DNA of 64,000 bases from Daphnia pulex (GCF_021134715.1 NC_060026.1:4402001-4466000), one strand, 5' to 3'. Counted from the first letter of the stretch, positions 1 through 12,472 are shown. Notes: generated from the sequence alone by a model not told the origin. Translations and numbers: made by a program.

Positions 1-531
1 GGTCGGGCCAGTCGCGAAAGGCACCATCCAGCATTGGAAAGGGACGACAACAACATCGACGTTCATGACGGGTCACCCGCCAGCAGCAGACCCGCCAAAT
101 CCGCCGGCCGCTACAACCCTCAGTCGTCCGACTACAAGTTCGAGTCGCACTATGGGCCGCTGCTGTCGCGGCTGGAGGCTTACTTCACTCTCATGAAGAT
201 CGACAACCTCGACTGCCGCTGGAAGCTCACCTGCTACGCCAGCCAGCAGCCGGATGCCTATCAGCCGCTGTCCAATTTGTTGCGGCGCCTTTTCGACCGG
301 AGCAGCAAACCGGAAGCGGCCAAAGCCAAGCAAGACTATCATCCGGCGCTCAAGAGATTCTTCACCTACGTCTGGGCCGACAAGAAGGGCTCGCGCTTCA
401 AATCGGCCCAGCAGTGCGACGCCGAGTACAAACTCTGCCCGGCTCCCGTCCACCGACTCATCCGGATGGACATGATCCGCTTCTGGCAGAAATTGTCGAA
501 ACGCTTCGCCATTCAGCTGCAGGACGAGTGA
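1..531 (+). CDS. 3' terminal coding exon of an unrecognised arthropod gene (5' end outside the window)
   Basis: The frame is open from base 1 to a TGA at 529-531, followed at once by a second in-frame TGA. No ATG is needed because the gene enters from the left; the first ATG inside the frame is late. The peptide (about 176 aa visible) has a low-complexity N-terminal part, then a compact region rich in Arg, Lys, Trp and Tyr, with Cys in the contexts NLDCRWKLTCYA, QQCDAEYKLCPAP, and an amphipathic C-terminus ending QLQDE. The four Cys could form disulfides, suggesting a secreted protein, but no signal peptide is visible. I do not recognise the family. GC content is clearly higher than in the following non-coding DNA, which supports real coding sequence. 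The likely 3' UTR follows, with an AATAAA at 952-957. Confidence 0.6.
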   Translation, partial: GRASRERHHPALERDDNNIDVHDGSPASSRPAKSAGRYNPQSSDYKFESHYGPLLSRLEAYFTLMKIDNLDCRWKLTCYASQQPDAYQPLSNLLRRLFDRSSKPEAAKAKQDYHPALKRFFTYVWADKKGSRFKSAQQCDAEYKLCPAPVHRLIRMDMIRFWQKLSKRFAIQLQDE

Positions 532-2200
532 TGAGGACGGCGACCAGCAATTTGTTTTTTCCATCCCACCAGCCCATTCACCGCATCAACAGTTCAACAC
601 ATATCCACGCCGCCTTAATTTTCTTTTCCCATCCATTTTCTCCCATTTCTATTCGTAACGCCTTCTTGAGATTACTTTTGATAATTTTATTTAGCGATTT
701 AATGGCTTCTAAACGTGATAATACTAGGTGAGGACGATTTATTTTGGGCAGGAGAATTTTTTTTTTGTTTGGAAAGTAGTAGATATTTTTTTTAAAATTA
801 TTATTATTTTTCTTAAGAAGTGGGAAAGATAGCGACATCTAGCGAATACGGATGTCGTCGTACATGTGAATAGAATCTATTTCCGGGAGTGGTCGAAAGC
901 ATCCGCAAAGGATTGCTCCCTCCCAAAAATAATTATAAATCGAGCGAAAGAAATAAAGAGAAAAAGAAAAAAAGAAGGGGAAGAAAAATAGGAAAACGCT
1001 AAAAAATTAATAAAAAAAAATATTGATTCAAATAATAATTAAAAAAAAACACATTAAAAAAACGAAAAAAAAATCAAGCACAAAGACAGAGAGAAATTAT
1101 TATTTTTCTATTTATATTTAAATTTAAATGAAGATCAGGGTTAGTAATTTGACGATTGCGTCCATGCCAAGATTCCTAAAAAAAAAATGCATGTATAAAT
1201 TGTAGCGCTCTCATTTATTCACCAGCCGCATTTCTGACTGAAGCAGCATGGAGATTATATAACGTTGTACGAAAGAGACGACTAAAATAAAATAAAAAAC
1301 AGCCACAAGAGACGTATACCCATGTATCATGTAGCCCTGAAACCTGTTGGGTAACAGCAAAAACAAAAAATATATGCAAATCGACATCGCGATACACAAA
1401 TCTGACTCTGATGTTATTTCATTATTTTTCTTTAAATTCCAATGAATTGGTGCCAATTCCGGATGCCACCACCCCTTTTTAGAAAAATTCACGCTTGGAC
1501 AGACCCCCCAAAAAACAGATTGACGTTTATTCTCACGATTGGTAACCCCCGTCCCTCCAAAAAATAAAATAAAACTCGAATAAAAAGAAAGTCAAATCTA
1601 AATTCACGAAAGCCCTTGAATAAATGAAATCAGGCTGCTGTCGGAGAATTGAATGCGGAACTTATGCGCTTGTAAGGATCTGCACGAATGCGTGAAACGT
1701 GCTGGCGTTTTGTGAGACGGTGTCAAAGTCTATGCCGTTCGGATATTCGTCTGAAAAATTGTTTGGTTCATAGAGCTGAGAGCTGGGGTCATCATCCGAC
1801 GATCGTTGAGCGCCGCCGATCATTCGACTTCCATCAGAGAATTTTTTTTATCAAATAAAATTGGCTTGATTTATTCATACTAGATAAATTTCGGCGCTTC
1901 GAATAACAAATGATTAAATTACTATTAAATGAAAATGATTATAGAATAATTCAAATGCAATGAATTATGAATATGGAAGAGTTGAGTTCCTGGAATGGGC
2001 ATAATATGCTTAAATTCAGCCGACTGATGGTATATTATGCAAATCTCTACTCTGCCACTCTGGTAGCGTGTTTGACTTGGTACATAGTCCCTATCGTGGT
2101 ACTCCTTTCGAGAGTCTTTATGCTACAGTGAAACAGGACTGATGGTTCAATGAACTTGGAGCATGCAGCCCAGAGCTCAACATTGAAATCGGTGCCATCG
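532..2200 (+). other. Probable 3' UTR followed by AT-rich intergenic DNA
   Basis: Long A- and T-runs and no convincing coding frame. An AATAAA hexamer at 952-957, after a GA-rich tract, is the best polyadenylation candidate for the upstream gene. Membrane-like open frames on the minus strand around 1211-1492 start at non-ATG codons and lie in simple sequence. Confidence 0.4.
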
Positions 2201-2512
2201 TCTCAAAAGTAAATCGCCCGAAACTTCATGTAATAATAACAAAGAGCGTGATAGGTACACGAATGTGGCGCGGTGATGTGGAAGTAAACGATCGACGAAA
2301 AACGTGCGTGCGGCTCATTTCCGCGATGCAGTGACAGCACTTGGTGGGCATTTCAGGTAAACGCGTCGAGTGGTTCAAACGAGTTGTCGCTTGAAATCGA
2401 CGAGAAAGTGGGCGATTCGCGCAACGAAAAGAGGTGGGAGAAATAAACAGAAGAGGGCTGGTGGGAGGCGTGACTGCCGATGAAGAAGGAGGGAAACAGG
2501 GGCGGTACCGGT

Positions 2513-2530
2513 ACGTCACCGATGACGTCA
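2513..2530. promoter_or_regulatory. Paired CRE/ATF-like sites in a GC-richer stretch
   Basis: ACGTCAC at 2513-2519 and a full palindromic TGACGTCA at 2523-2530 sit close together in GC-richer sequence around 2,460-2,560. TGACGTCA is the classic CREB/ATF binding site. This could be a core promoter, but I cannot identify a downstream first exon. Confidence 0.3.
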
Positions 2531-2845
2531 CTCTTTTCACCGCCTTGCTGGCTCGCACGGTACGACGAACAGGGCAAGGGCAAAGACCGGCAGTAACCCA
2601 CTGAAAAAATAAATGGAAAAGGAAAAAATAAATAAATAAAATTGCCGGCGTGAAGACATCCCAATAACATTAGAGGAGAACCAGAACAACAAGAGGCGAA
2701 TAAGAGCGGCCAGCCAGCGGCAGCTACAGCACGTCTCTATAATATCACGAATGCTGGCTGCTGCTGCTATTACATACACACATTTTGGCTATAATACACA
2801 GAAAACACGTTCGCCCTGTTGTTCGTTCTTTGCCAACTCCTATAG

Positions 2846-2870
2846 ACACACACACACACACACACACACA
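2846..2870. repeat. (AC)n microsatellite
   Basis: About 12 uninterrupted AC units. Confidence 0.95.
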
Positions 2871-5800
2871 GCTTGCCCCATTGTTTGTTACTGCCCGAAA
2901 AAGAAAGAGGAATTTTTTATGAGAAAAACAAAAGGCCGGCAAAAGGCAGAGTCACGTGAAAAGCAATCCTTATAGCGTGGTACAGTACGCGAACCCCTCA
3001 AAAGGACGAGCAAAGAAAAACAAATTCAGAAGAAAAAGAAGAGACGAAGATTTAGTGTAAAAAACTCAAAACCCACCATTCTAGCTGGTTGAACCGGTCA
3101 CCGCGAGCTGAAGTTGTTGCTCAGTTGGACATGTATACAACGCCAAACAACATATCAACTACCGAAACAAAGCTCAAAAGAAGAGAAGGACAATAAGACA
3201 AAAGGAATAAGAAGAAGGAGAAACAAAACAAAAACAAAAAAAAGAATGAGAAATAAACATGGGACAAGGACGGAGGAGCTTATAATTATCACATCTCCCA
3301 GAGTTCCAGTTCAATTCGGACGTGTATGAATGTAACACACACTGTTCGGTGTGTTACATACCTCAGCTGTTTTCCGAACATGATGCACACTATGTAGCTG
3401 TGCATGTGTGTGTATATGTGTACAGGGGAGAAATATAAGTAGTCGGCGACGACTTCGCAGAGGAGGAAATGCTGTCGACACATGTCATCCGGAATCTGAC
3501 CCCCCGCAATCATCAAAATATAGACGAACTAAAAAATGTGTAGACGACCAGACGAGTTTGTATAAAAGGAATTACGTGTGTACACATTCAGAAGAAGTTT
3601 TTAACAAGGAAAAAATAGCGAATAAATATATGTGAAATGAGAAATACCTTAACTTGATTCAATGTAAGGAGCGTTTAAATATTTTTTAAAGCGATACCGC
3701 TTGATAATCATTTAAATTTTCAAATAATTCAAAAATGGTTAAATGTTACTAAAAGGATATTTCAAGTGTCGAAATTATAATAATAAAAAAGAAAATACCG
3801 GATTTGAGTACAAAAAGAGATTAATGCAGTAGAACCACTAACGTAATTGTATTTGGAAATATGGTAATATGACCAGATATGACCATAAGAATCAACATCA
3901 TATGTGGATAACGACTCCTCCTCCTAAAAGAATAAGGAGGGGGAGGCTTATTATATGTGTAGCAGGTATATACATGTATAATAATATAATAAGAGCAAGA
4001 CTCAGTAAGGCTATGGGTGTGTGTGTATACGTGCGTTGGGAAAAAAAAGGGAACTTTAGTTTATGTCTATATACGCATACACATATAGACACACACAAGA
4101 GAGCCATGAAGGTGAATGACCGACAGTGACCCCCCTTCTTTTTCTTCTTCTTTCCTATGTATTTTTTTTTCTTCTTCTTCTTTTTCTATGTGAGTGTGTC
4201 TGTGTGCGTATATATATATACTATGTGTGTGTGTGTGAGTTCGGGGGCTGCGGCTGCTTGCCCCCATCAGAACACAATCCCTCTCTTTGAGGATGGCTAA
4301 TGGTGACCGCCCGCTCGCTCACCTGAACGGCCCAAACATATGTCCATGCAAGTTCTATAATATCAACCCACCTATCCGTGGCTGCTGCTGGTTGATTCTT
4401 TTCCACCATCAACCTCTCCCCTCCATCATCATCATCCCTTTTCTCGTCCTGTTCGAAATCCTTTGCGAACACAATGTGTATATGTAGACGCGAAGTCGAG
4501 AAAACCCCCCACCCGCAAGAAAATAAGGATAAAAGAAAGAAAAGGAGCATAAATTTGTCGGTCACGACACGCCGACAACGCGGAAGTCGTGCGGTTTTTG
4601 GCACTAGAAACGGGAGGAGGAGCAGCAGCAGCAACAGCGGCAACGAAGAACTAGCATATTATAGGCGTGTGTAATACCAATATAGACAGGGCGGCCAGCG
4701 TCCCATATGCTCACGCAGCCATCACTGCTGGATAACCATGACACCAGCTGCTTCTCTTGGGGCTTTATTCGGACATGACATACAAGTTTACATGCCTACT
4801 AAATTATACAACGCGCAACGTCCAAGACTTTGATACCTTTCGTTAATAAAAATTTCCGACAATTCGTTACTTTTGCTGAAGAAGGCGATGCTATAAGCAA
4901 CTAGATAATTTTCTTCAACGAGAAGCGGCTCACATAGTTGACTTTGCTTTTCAATTTGAGAAACCAAATCGAATCCTGTAAATATTCAATCAACGTCAGG
5001 CTATGACTATAACCGAAATCCAGTTTTTCATCATAGACGAGTCATTTGATTACTGTAGCTTCTTAGGAAACCATCGCTTCCATATTAGGATATTTTGTTT
5101 TTCCTATGGAGAAATACACGGGGTTGAGATTGCCAAATAAAACTTACTCTATCTGAGAAACTGTAATGCTTCTTCTTTTTTTCTTCAAAATATCCATTTA
5201 ATGACACTCAGGTGGGAAACGATTCAATTACAGTTGCGAACAACAAGACGTATATCTACGGTGGCCGGTGGATGACCTCCCGTGCCCATCCGCTTTTGTT
5301 TCTCCTTTTCCCTTGCGTGTACAAATAATTGTAATGTGAGTCGATAGCCTTTTGTCATTTATTTTGAAACTTGTTATAATTGGTTTCAGTCCAACGTTGC
5401 TGATGTGAAGTTCTACAAGAGATTATAACAAATCACAAGTGCATATGTAGTGATACCCAAGTTCTAGTATAATATACCTAAGCAATAAGAAGAACTGAAA
5501 ATAAATATACAAACGCCCATATATGGGAAGGGGTTTCAAATCTCCCATGACCTAAGCAGGTAAGATGACCTAGATCATGACCCATTTTTTTTGTCAATCG
5601 ATTTGCTTCCGTTTGTTCTTCTGTTTACATTTAATAGCTTATAATGAGGATCTATACTGAGGATTTTCCCCCTTTCCTCTCCTCTTCTTGTATTGTGTTA
5701 AACTTTGACGGTGGTTCAACTTTGACCCGATTGGAAAATTCCAGAGAAAAAGGGCCAGACCTGCTATTATTCATTTGAGCTGCTATTTTTCTTTCAAGAT

Positions 5801-6238
5801 TACTTCCGTTTTACGGTTCACTTATAGCAAGAAACAATAACTCTTAAGTAAAGGAAAAGGAAAAACAGACATAAAATGAGGTCAAGTCAGGTCATGCCGC
5901 GACAATCCAAAGGTCAATATTCTGCAGCTGCCCGACTACTCTGTATACAATGGATGGATCGTCTTGGGCAAAGGATTTCGGTATATACCGTTATCGTCGT
6001 TAAAGTAGAATGCTAACCCTGCTTGCCGGGTCCCGCCGATAGTGTGCCCTTCAATTTTAATTAATCATGGTTTTTTTTTTAAATAAAATAAAAATTGCAA
6101 ATAGTAATTTAAACCTGAATAATAATAGAGTAATTAAAACTGAATTTAAAATAACTTAAAAAATAATTCCACAAACCACAAATATTAAACTAAAAGTTTT
6201 ATAATGGTACTACCAGCAGATGATTTTATTTTTATTTA
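2871..6238. other. Non-coding DNA with simple repeats
   Basis: Contains purine-rich tracts (2,880-3,260), TG/CA-rich stretches (3,400-3,430, 4,018-4,100, 4,195-4,238), a TTC/TTCTTC tract (4,134-4,190) and a GGA/GCA-rich patch (4,615-4,645). All longer frames are shadows of these repeats. From 4,680 to 6,238 I see no coding signal. Confidence 0.5.
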
Positions 6239-6256
6239 TTATATATATATATATAC
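6239..6256. repeat. (AT)n microsatellite
   Basis: Uninterrupted AT dinucleotides. Confidence 0.9.
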
Positions 6257-6760
6257 ATTTTTTAAAATAATCTATTACTCTGGTCTGGTACTTCAAATGT
6301 TCTGTATGCAAAAGCATGCAAAAGGAGTCTGGCAACATGGAATTTATATTCAAACTCCTTTTTGAGCACTTTTGAAAAAAGGGGGAGGGGAAATGCAGAA
6401 AAGATTTAATAAGTCTTGCGCGGTTTTTTACAAACCTACATCCGATTTACGCAGTGTAAGTTAATGTGAAATAATTCCACTCGTGAAGACTTACATTTTT
6501 TTCTTCATCCCCTTCCCCCGAAAAAATTTAAGGATTTCATAAGAAATAGTTTACTAAAAAAAAGCAGATTTACGTCAGATAAGATCATTAAAGTAAAGGT
6601 GTAAAATGAATTCTTTTTTATCATAAATATACCTAGATAAAGGGAAGAATACTATACTTGAAATTTAGTTTAGTGCAATTTTTTCTGCTTGTTCGTTCTT
6701 GAAATTACAATAAGAGCATGAAAAAACAGTAAGAAACACATTGTCCTATCCCTGACTGTG

Positions 6761-6801
6761 TATGTGTGTGTGTGTGTGTGTGTGAGGGAGGGGGGGGGGG
6801 A
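6761..6801. repeat. (TG)n followed by a G-tract
   Basis: About 11 TG units, then a run of ten G after GAGGGAG. Confidence 0.9.
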
Positions 6802-8300
6802 GGAGAGGCGAGTGTTTACTAAGGGGTGCTGAGACTCCCCACCAGGTTCTCTGAAGTCTGAACTGGAGGTCTGTAAAAAACATGTTTTAAGATTTAATTG
6901 GTATTTTCGAATAATAATAAAAAAATTGGGTTCCTCGCAACATTGCCCATAGTTATTAACAGCATGTTTGCATGATTCGACAAGTGTGATTCGCCCGACG
7001 TGACGTGTTCATGTTACCCGTAATTCGTAATTGCTTGCATGGCGAGTGGCGACTTATGGAGTTTCGCGGGTATAATTGTCTTTTCCATATCAGTCATCTC
7101 CAGTTCCCGTTCATAATTAGATAACTACATTCCTTCGTTATCAGTTGAGATTTTCGTGTTTGTTTCACCTCAATACTCATTGTAGTTTATTTGTTGTTAA
7201 TTTTTTTTAAACGTCCCTACCGTGTGACCGTGTCCACAAAAAATATCGCCATTTCCTGCTCCAAGGGAAGAATGGAAAGAAGAGATGAAGAAGAAACTAA
7301 GAGGAGACAAAGTGGTGCGCGGGGTTTTTAAAAATTAATAATTCTAAGTCAAGCGTGATTGCTTGGTGAGTGTGCCATCCTTCCATTCGTTGGTGGTTCG
7401 AACCTCAAAAAGAAGTTTGAAAGTTAAAAAAAATTATGTTTTGTTTTGAAATATTGTATTAATTTTGAAATATGAGAATACCTGTTGCATGAAAACTGAC
7501 CAAATTTTAGGAGGCCAAAGCAAGCTATCAATCCAAGTGTTCTCCAAATATTCAAATAGTTTCCGGTTCATGATGCGGTGCTCTCTTAGATTAGATATAA
7601 AAAATGGCCTAATCTAAATGAATTAGTTATTTAAGGACAGGGAATTAAATAGCTTAAGCTTAAATGGAATCAATTTCTGGACCCATTGATTCATAATTTT
7701 ATATATTACGAACGAAAAACCACTATTTTTGCTATACCCCCGAGAGGCGAGGGGCCTCCTAACCTAGGGAACCTGGCGGGGAATTTTAGGACCCTTTACT
7801 AAACACCTGCCGGTCTTTGGGATAGCCGAGAGTGTGCCTTTCCTAATGGTTACGGTATGCTCTCGTTAGCCCTATTGCAAAGTTTAGTAAAAGTTTATTT
7901 TTCTCTGTTACTTATTTACTGTCAACCTGTTTATTACTAAATTTACTTATTATATATGCTTAGATTATTAATATATTTTTTATTTAACTAATGATTTTAT
8001 GTGGTGAAAAAGACACTGCTGTGTCTAATGAAACCCACACAGCCAAAACTTTGACACCGACATCAAATTCTTTTTCAATGACAATCCATAATGCCTTCTT
8101 AAAATCTATAACGCAATCTACAACGTTTAACCTGTAGATAATTCAGTAAGTAAATTTAAATACTTTATTTTGGCAACATAAAGGGTACCTATTTCCGAGG
8201 ATAACTGTTTTGATGTGTTTAGTCCTTTTGTATCTAGTGTATCTATTCCTTTTGCGTTCTGCTAGGCACGATGACGTATATTAAATGAACCGTTTTTTTC
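6802..8300. other. AT-rich non-coding DNA with one SINE-like tRNA motif
   Basis: No coding frame is supported. Around 7,346-7,425 there is a good Pol III B-box (GGTTCGAACC) about 40 nt downstream of a weak A-box-like string, the spacing of a tRNA-derived SINE head; the A-box match is poor. Two short stretches (about 6,013-6,052 and 7,805-7,845) share a GTGTGCCYTTC core and may be fragments of one dispersed repeat. Confidence 0.3.
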
Positions 8301-8604
8301 ATTGTGCCAACTTACGAAGACGTGTATAGTCCACATCTGCATAAACGGTTTTTTCACAATGCTAAACCAATAAGCTTGTTTGGAATAATAAACGTGTCTA
8401 ATTACTATACCGAGATTATGATGGAATCAAAGATGCAGCTGACACTAGTAAGTTTGATTGTGACCCGCTTGTATTTCTGACTTGGTTGTATAGAGATGTA
8501 AATTGCCACTAAGGGCCCGACAGCCCCCAATATCTTAAGTTAACACAGAGGGGGAAAGGGCCCATAGAGATAGTTACAGTTAAGCGGGTGTGACAAGGGG
8601 CAGC

Positions 8605-9690
8605 CTATCGGGGGGCCCGAAGATCATACTCCTGTAGGTGAGCCGGAATTCTGGTGGTGCGGCCGGATCTCGTCGTCGGCCGTTGCGGACGAGTTTCGTT
8701 CCCAACATACTCCCCACAAGAGCCCATACCTTGGGCCTCGACCACCGGCGTCGGTTGCGGCTGGATCATATTCAGGATAATTTTCTTCAATGTTAGCTGG
8801 ACCAATCGGAGGCAATGGGAGTGGAGCCGGATTGGATGGATTTGAAATTGGTGGAGCAGTTTCTTCAACTGGCTCTGGATTCAGCGCACCATCTAGCTGC
8901 TATCTCCACATCTTCTAGTTGGTCTTCTCTCAATTCTATGGGATACAAACATTGAACAGCTCTTGATAATAAGTTACCATTAGGAAATTCGACGATGACG
9001 GATCAGACCAGGCCGTCGCAACTATGGAGTAATTCTTTAACTACTCCCGTCTCCCACACAAGCCGTTTCGAATATTTGTCGTGAATTACGACCACTTCTT
9101 CTACGCGGATTTTTCGGCCCGACGCGCCCTTTGCATGAAAGTTGTCCAACTGCATCAGGTAATAGGACACAAAACACGAGCACAATTTACTGAAGAATTG
9201 ACGCCTGTTTTGATTCTTTTTCTTGATTAGTTTACTTGTTGAGTTTGGAGCCAATAGATTCACTGCTGGTTCCGATGTTGCACAAGTTTAGCGACGATTG
9301 TTAAGGAATTGATTTGAAATTATTGAGAGCGAATCGTCCACTCCTTATCTCCAATGTAGTTCAACGGTCTCGCGTTGATCACACTTTCCGTCTCGATTAA
9401 GCTCACTTCCAGTTCGTCGTACTCGAGACAGGCTCGCCCGTTGGATCGTCTCAATAGATCTTTCGTGATCCTTACCATCCTCTCCCAGAATCCGCCCCAC
9501 CATGGAGTGAGGCTGACGGAGAAAATCCAGTTGGTTCTTCTCATGGCGAGGAGATCGTGAACTGATGGGTCAGATCGAATGTTTTTGATGTATCGAATCG
9601 AGTAATTTTGTCTCCTATCTCCACTGCTGCTTGCATGATAGATGTTGGGGCAAATTTGAATGAGTCGGAGCTCGTGTCCCATCTAAAACC
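8605..9690 (-). pseudogene. BEL/Pao integrase and polyprotein C-terminus
   Basis: Minus-strand frames carry the strong Pao signature WWGGFWERMVRITKDLLRR and, about 35 residues on, IETESVINARPLNY, which includes the catalytic Glu of the DDE integrase. The segment 9,263-9,003 continues with a YLMQLDNF...KIRVEEVVVI...W..G-V-KELL pattern, the domain that follows BEL/Pao integrases, and 8,868-8,605 is a basic RSGR-containing tail. Several frame changes separate these blocks. Family assignment is firm; the function of this copy is lost. Confidence 0.8.
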
Positions 9691-10060
9691 CAGCGCTTTT
9701 TGTTAGCCATCTATCCTGGGTGAGAGGATTCCGACAACTTGATTTGACATTTTTTTTGGGTGAGAAAGTCACGGAGCTGCTTGTTGTTCGTTGCCCAGCT
9801 CCCCGTGTTGAGTTTGGCTTCTGAGAATAGCGTGACAGTTTCTCCCACCATTGTTATGGCCGCTGTCGCATCGTCTGCGCCTCCAAGGTAGTTGCCTACG
9901 TAGAACTGCTGCTCTATCTGCTTGACAGTTTCGTGAAATCTAGATTTTACTGAGAGAAAATGTTTATTAATAATAGGGACTCTTAAAAGTTATGGACTGG
10001 AGCTTAGTCCAAATGGAACTCTTTTCGATTTGTATGCGATTAGATCGGAGTTGGGATTTC

Positions 10061-10667
10061 CCCTGGTAGCACGCCTCTATCTATAGGATATACGTCGCCC
10101 ATCTTTTCAGCCGAGTGAGATATCTTAACCCGACGTCCATAGGATTGCCTATGTCTATACTAATGTCGCGCTGTAAGACATCCAAATGGGTACGGCTTAC
10201 AGCCGTCTTCAAAATACTTAAATTTAAGCAAAAAGAAAAGAAAGAAACGTTCCTCGATGGGCGCGAAACCACGTTCTTTGAATTGGTACTCTAGTGCTCT
10301 ACCCACTACACCACTCTCTATTACTTTTCAATCGTATTTGGTTCAACGGCTCTAAATTAATATAAGCAGTTAAAATTATGAAAATTTAAAGTCCTTGTCG
10401 TCCTCATCTATCCTGTGGACAGATAATTTGGACATCTCACAGACGTCATGTTACGTCTGTCTGTTAAGCGTCTGATTTCTAGTACAAATGGATGTCCGTC
10501 ATCGTATGAGTAACATACATCTATAGTAAATCTATACGAAGATAGCATAAGGCCGTAGTAAATTGAGTATCCATGTGATATCCAATTTAGGTTGTAGCTA
10601 GATAAGATTTGATTTAGACATTAAGACATCTATATGATAGACGATGGATGTGAGTGTGCTACCAGGG
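10061..10667. mobile_element. MITE-like insertion with 12-bp terminal inverted repeats
   Basis: CCCTGGTAGCAC at 10,061-10,072 is exactly inverted as GTGCTACCAGGG at 10,656-10,667. The 607-bp segment interrupts the BEL/Pao RT, whose coding pattern resumes on both sides, so it was inserted into an existing element. It has no transposase frame. No clear target duplication is visible, so the superfamily is unassigned. Confidence 0.7.
10254..10320 (-). other. tRNA-like sequence inside the MITE (possible SINE head)
   Basis: On the minus strand TGGTGTAGTGGGTAGAGCAC matches a Pol III A-box, and GGTTTCGCGCC about 30 nt later is a degenerate B-box. The spacing fits a tRNA or tRNA-derived SINE, but the acceptor stem does not pair well, so it is not called as a functional tRNA. 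Confidence 0.35.
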
Positions 10668-11495
10668 CCGGCTCCCTTGGCCATAAAAATCTGACTGCTT
10701 TGGCGTCTTCGGGTTGCTGCGCGATGTTGAGAAATGCTTTCTCAATGTCAGCGATCCAGGCGATCCTGTTCATTCGGAATCGCATTAAGACCAGAGGAGA
10801 TCAGGATTAAGATTTGGTCCGGTCTCCAAAACGTCGTTGAGACTCGGTCCATATTTGGATTTGGCGGCGCCGTCGAAGGCTGGTCTGATTTTTGTGGTGG
10901 CTTTTTCCGTTCGGTAGACTGGATGATGAGGTAGATAAGTGTGGAGGCCATCGTAGTCAACATCATCCTCCTCTACACATTCGTTTGTCTTCAATTGTTC
11001 AATTTCTTTGGTGTAGTTGGCCAGATCACTCGGATATTTTCGCAGCTTGCTCAGCATGCCCCACAATCTTCCTGCTGCCATCTGGTGGTTGATTTCTAGT
11101 TTTCATCTGTCAGTTGTCCAAGGTATTGGCGTGCAATATTTAACATCAGCAAATCATGTGATATCTTCACAGAAGGAGCGGAATTGGTCGTCAATCTCCA
11201 CAGCATTACAGTCGTTTAAATTCGCGAAGTTTTCTAGACGCCAAAATAACGAAATATCAAAATTTAGTTTTTCGCTTTCAAACTTTTTGTTCTCTTTTGG
11301 CAAGTTGGAGAAGCAGATTTGTTCAGAATTATCTGGTAGTGGAAGGAGACTGTGAAATCTCCTGTTTTCCTGTGTGATGTTTTTACGGTAGTCGCCATAA
11401 GTAAGGTTAGATGTCGCAACGGTCGCGACAAGCGAGAATAGAGAAGAACGCTTAGAGGCGGGCATTCGGACTCGACGAGCAAAGGTCCCCCTTTC

Positions 11496-12146
11496 ATGTC
11501 CGTTTCTCCCTTGTGTGTAATCTTCGTTGTTAAACCCCGTTATGGGATTTTAATAAAGTCGCGGTTTGACGACTGCTACACAGACACAACATGGCACAGT
11601 TGGTTTCATCTTTCACCTCTATTTAGTGCTGTGACCCACGAATTACTCTATACCAAGGTGCTCTTTATCGTCACTTGGGCTGTGGGCGCAGCCACAGGAC
11701 TGGCAGTTACTCTTTGTATTGTATTCGGTATCGGACCGTAGCTGTGTTTCATATTATTTGTGTATATTTTGCTGTGCATTCATCCTGAAAATTTCAATTA
11801 TTCCGGCCTTTCCGTTGATGCGTGTGTATATCCAGTGACGTCATTTGTCGTCGCTTGGCCTGTGGTTGCCGCCATATTGGATATCTTCTTTTAACTTCGC
11901 TCTCCCATAGACGTGCGTCGCAGTGCTTTGCAACATCCGTCTTACTGCACACTTGGGTGACGATCGTTTTTCCCCCAGTCGTGCTTTCGATTTTAACTCT
12001 TCACGTGTGCAACGAGGTGCGTTACTCGGATATTCTGATCCTTATTGTGCGGTGGTGTAGTACATGGACGACCCATACTCTTTCCGTCACCATCGTCACC
12101 CACGCTTCCTCTTCCAGTTCATCCCGAGTGTCCCAACCACATAGAA
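11496..12146 (+). other. Possible LTR and leader upstream of a Gypsy-like gag
   Basis: AATAAAG near 11,551 followed within about 45 nt by CA|TGG could be an LTR end next to a tRNA primer binding site. No second LTR copy was found in the window, so this is tentative. Confidence 0.25.
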
Positions 12147-12472
12147 TGGCGTCGGCAGTGGACGCGTTGGCAGCAGCTAACGCAGCAACTGCTGCTATCG
12201 CAGCAACCGACGCACGGATTGACGCCATTAAAGTCGGTAAGACGGCCATTGCTACCCAATTGGCTCAACTTTTGGCCATCGTTCAAGGTGGTGGCGCTGG
12301 TGGAGGCGGTGGCGCTGGTGGCGGTGGAGGTGGACCTTTGTTGCATCCATTACCTCCACAACGACGGCGGCTGGATCCATCCGGGGTTGTTAAGCTCGAC
12401 AGCGACATCTCTATTTCCCTCCTGAAATCATGGAGAAAGACTAATCATTTTAGTTTTTCCGAAAGTTTATGA
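12147..12472 (+). pseudogene. Gag-like N-terminal fragment, probably Ty3/Gypsy
   Basis: From the ATG at 12,147 the frame encodes an Ala-rich helical segment with regularly spaced Ala, Asp and Ile residues, a Gly-rich linker (GGGAGGGGGAGGGGG) and then KLDSDISISLLKSWRK, which resembles the start of the helical domain in arthropod Gypsy gag proteins. It stops at 12,470-12,472 soon after that motif, so it is truncated. The Ala-rich and Gly-rich parts are low complexity, and the assignment rests mainly on the last motif. Confidence 0.35.

Larger units (their letters stand above)
9690..11465 (-). pseudogene. BEL/Pao reverse transcriptase remnant
   Basis: At 11,081-10,785 (minus) the frame has NECVEEDD, HHPVYRTEKATTKIRPAFDG and LNPDLL, the conserved start of Pao RT. 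It continues in frame past 10,785 with RMNRIAWIADIEKAFLNI, which holds the first catalytic Asp region, then hits the MITE at 10,667. RT sequence resumes beyond the insertion (10,060 downwards) with NPNSDLIAYKSKRVPFGL. The YxDD box was not found, so the catalytic core is deleted or decayed. The segment 11,465-11,154 upstream is a diverged linker before RT. Confidence 0.75.
8300..11470 (-). mobile_element. Degenerate BEL/Pao LTR retrotransposon, interrupted by a MITE
   Basis: Read on the minus strand, the order is reverse transcriptase start (11.46-10.67 kb), RT continuation (10.06-9.7 kb), integrase (9.68-9.32 kb), the integrase C-terminal domain typical of Pao elements (9.26-8.9 kb) and a basic tail ending near 8,605. 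Beyond the tail a G-rich purine tract abuts TGTCGGGCCC at 8,522, which looks like a polypurine tract followed by an LTR starting with TG. The outer LTR end, the gag gene and the 5' LTR were not found, so the element is truncated and the left boundary is approximate. Stops and frame breaks make it inactive. Confidence 0.75.

Noticed and set aside
73..564. 163-codon minus-strand frame opposite the first gene
   Set aside because: Shadow of the GC-rich plus-strand exon; composition (Val/Leu/Arg/Glu runs) is typical of an antisense frame.
1211..1492. Membrane-like minus-strand frame
   Set aside because: Starts at GTG, lies in AT-rich non-coding DNA, and shows no splice or domain support.
4221..4643. 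140-codon minus-strand frame
   Set aside because: Leu and Ser runs come from GGA/GCA simple repeats; no domain and a weak start context.
11822..12146. N-terminal extension of the gag-like frame
   Set aside because: Cys/His/Val-rich translation of what looks like LTR/leader DNA; the ATG at 12,147 is a better start.
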